Position numbers and translations under genes: made by a program
Part shown: positions 62,670 through 64,000 of the stretch, piece by piece
Numbering within the stretch: the stretch's first letter is position 1
Layout: each line of letters starts with the position of its first letter
Notes under the pieces: model-generated
Databases searched by the model: none
Told to the model about the DNA's origin: nothing
What the model saw: only the letters and a program-made list of their open reading frames with translations
NCBI GenBank assembly: GCA_963728195.1
Contig: CAVSIX010000008.1
Coordinates: 1-64,000 of the forward strand
DNA length: 64,000 nucleotides
Source: Sva-07 sp963728195
GTDB taxonomy: Bacteria; Actinomycetota; Acidimicrobiia; Acidimicrobiales; Ilumatobacteraceae
Direction: 5' to 3'

Positions 62670-64000
62670 ATGACCCGCCGCCTGCTCGCCAGTTACCTGA
62701 CGATCACCGCGATCGTGTTGATCCTGCTCATGGTGCCGCTGGGCATCTTCTACTCCCAGCGCGAGCGCGAGCGCCTCGCGTCTGCCGTCGAACACGATGC
62801 GAACGTGATCGCCACGTTGTACGAGGACGACCTCGAAGCACAGTTGGCGCTCGACCCGGTGCCGGCGGACACGTACGAGGACCGCACCGGTGGCCGAGTC
62901 GTCGTCGTCGACAGCGCCGGGATCTCGCAGGTCGACACGGCCGACGTCATCGACCGGGACTTCTCGACGCGCCCGGAGATCGCGTTCGCACTCGACGGCG
63001 TTCGCACGGCGGGAACACGGCGATCCGACACCCTGGGCACCGATCTGCTCTACGTCGCCGTGCCGGTTGCGTCCGGTGGGACGGTGCACGGTGCGCTGCG
63101 CATCACGCTCGACACGAGCGACGTCACCGAACGGGTGCGGAACTTCTGGCTGTCGCTCGGCGCGATCGCCGTGGTCGTGTTGTCGGCGGTCGGGGTGATC
63201 GGATGGGTGATCGCCCGATCGGTGACACGGCCGTTGCGCGAGCTCACGGCGTCGGCGGCTCGGTTCGCGAGCGGCGACTTGACGGTGACCGACCACGTGC
63301 CGGAAGGGCCTCCGGAGATCCGTGCCCTCGACGAGACGATGTCGACGATGGCGCAGCGGCTCGACGCCGTGCTGCGCGACCAGCGCCGGTTCGTCGCCGA
63401 CGCATCGCACCAGTTGCGTACACCGCTCACGGCGCTGCGGTTGCGGCTCGAGAACCTGCAGATCGACCTCGCATCGGCCGACGGTACGGCGGTCGACCAG
63501 CCGGCGGTCGATGCGCTGGAACGGGCGATCGGCGAGACGGAGCGGCTGACCGAGCTGGTGTCGAGCCTGCTCCAGCTCGCTCGCGCCGACGATCATCCCG
63601 TCACCGAGGTCGCTGATCTCGGCGTGCTCGTGCGTGACCGCGTCGACACGTGGACGGCGATCGCCGACGAGCGGGGCGTCGCACTGCGTCACGATTCGAC
63701 GGACGAACCGACGATGGTCCGATGCATTCCCGGCGCCATCGAGCAGATCCTCGACAACCTGTTCGACAACGCACTGGCGGTCACCGCGCCCGGCGGGGGC
63801 ATCGAGGTGGAGATCGATGGACGGCGTGACGGGATCATCGAGCTGCGTGTCGTCGATCATGGTCCGGGGCTCTCCGACGCTGCAAAGGCCGATGCGATGC
63901 GGCGGTTCTGGCGCGGTGACACCTCGCGTCCCGGGACCGGCTTGGGCCTGGCGATCGTCGAGACACTCGCCACGTCGTCGGGGGGCGGCGCGACGTTGCT
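62670..64000 (+). CDS. Sensor histidine kinase, cut by the window end
   Basis: Partial protein of at least 443 residues. Two spans (about residues 7-28 and 155-178) flank an extracytoplasmic sensor region; a HAMP-like linker RSVTRPLRELTASAARFASG follows. The H-box is VADASHQLRTPLTALRLRL with His247, then the N-box LDNLFDNALAVTAPGG, G1 VVDHGPGLSD, F RFWRGDTSRPG and G2 TGLGLAIVETL. The C-terminus beyond 64000 is not seen. It follows the response regulator by eight bases and is its cognate kinase. The signal is unknown. Confidence 0.92.
   Translation, partial: MTRRLLASYLTITAIVLILLMVPLGIFYSQRERERLASAVEHDANVIATLYEDDLEAQLALDPVPADTYEDRTGGRVVVVDSAGISQVDTADVIDRDFSTRPEIAFALDGVRTAGTRRSDTLGTDLLYVAVPVASGGTVHGALRITLDTSDVTERVRNFWLSLGAIAVVVLSAVGVIGWVIARSVTRPLRELTASAARFASGDLTVTDHVPEGPPEIRALDETMSTMAQRLDAVLRDQRRFVADASHQLRTPLTALRLRLENLQIDLASADGTAVDQPAVDALERAIGETERLTELVSSLLQLARADDHPVTEVADLGVLVRDRVDTWTAIADERGVALRHDSTDEPTMVRCIPGAIEQILDNLFDNALAVTAPGGGIEVEIDGRRDGIIELRVVDHGPGLSDAAKADAMRRFWRGDTSRPGTGLGLAIVETLATSSGGGATL

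Overview
The window is high-GC actinobacterial DNA. I infer a member of the Acidimicrobiia, Ilumatobacter-like, from the mix of a BTAD-type regulator, F420-type luciferase-like oxidoreductases, DUF6325 and SHOCT small proteins, MalT-like LuxR regulators and frequent GTG/TTG starts. This assignment is by gene style only; no rRNA or intact tRNA is present to prove it.

Region 1 (1-8.3 kb) is a gene graveyard or an indel-rich stretch. Recognisable small accessory genes (HIT, GNAT, SET, NUDIX, DUF402, ERCC4 nuclease, a toxin-antitoxin pair) keep their conserved motifs but most are split by single-base shifts. It also holds an intact MazEF-type pair, two sequences resembling a tRNA 3' end followed by hairpin terminators, a strong palindrome and a deleted ISL3-family transposase.

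Region 2 (8.3-15.5 kb) holds a lipoprotein hydrolase, a small membrane protein with four copies of one peptide repeat, and a 1626-residue protein that joins a BTAD transcription-factor head, a Ser/Thr kinase, an NTPase, one membrane span and an extracellular sugar-binding-protein-like domain. At 15.0-15.5 kb lies an internally deleted copy of the 5.5-6.6 kb toxin-antitoxin/tRNA-like/palindrome block. About 8.4 kb, including the giant sensor gene, is therefore bracketed by direct repeats and looks like a genomic island without a surviving integrase.

Region 3 (15.8-38.7 kb) is ordinary chromosome rich in signalling and membrane proteins: LURP-one protein, GAF-GAF-PAS adenylate/guanylate cyclase with a coiled-coil partner, GAP-family membrane protein, NTF2-like protein, MalT-like LuxR regulator, two DUF6325-small-protein modules, Na+/H+ antiporter followed by a pseudokinase/flippase-like protein, anaerobic sulfatase-maturase-like radical SAM enzyme, SulP transporter, DUF2252 protein and a membrane-anchored phosphodiesterase.

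Region 4 (38.7-58.7 kb) is metabolic: two luciferase-like F420 oxidoreductases, GFA enzyme, carotenoid oxygenase, cyclic-nucleotide-binding protein, amidase, lipoprotein hydrolase, quinone-oxidoreductase-like protein, SDRs, phosphofructokinase, Baeyer-Villiger-type monooxygenase, PfkB sugar kinase, AhpD-like and VOC proteins and an alpha/beta hydrolase. Two inverted 31-nt palindromes sit at 52.4 kb and change the C-terminus of the monooxygenase.

Region 5 (58.7-64 kb) is a membrane redox cluster: DUF2231 protein, ferric-reductase-like haem protein, ApbE flavin transferase and two secreted or anchored proteins, read away from a divergent OmpR-type two-component system whose kinase runs off the window end.
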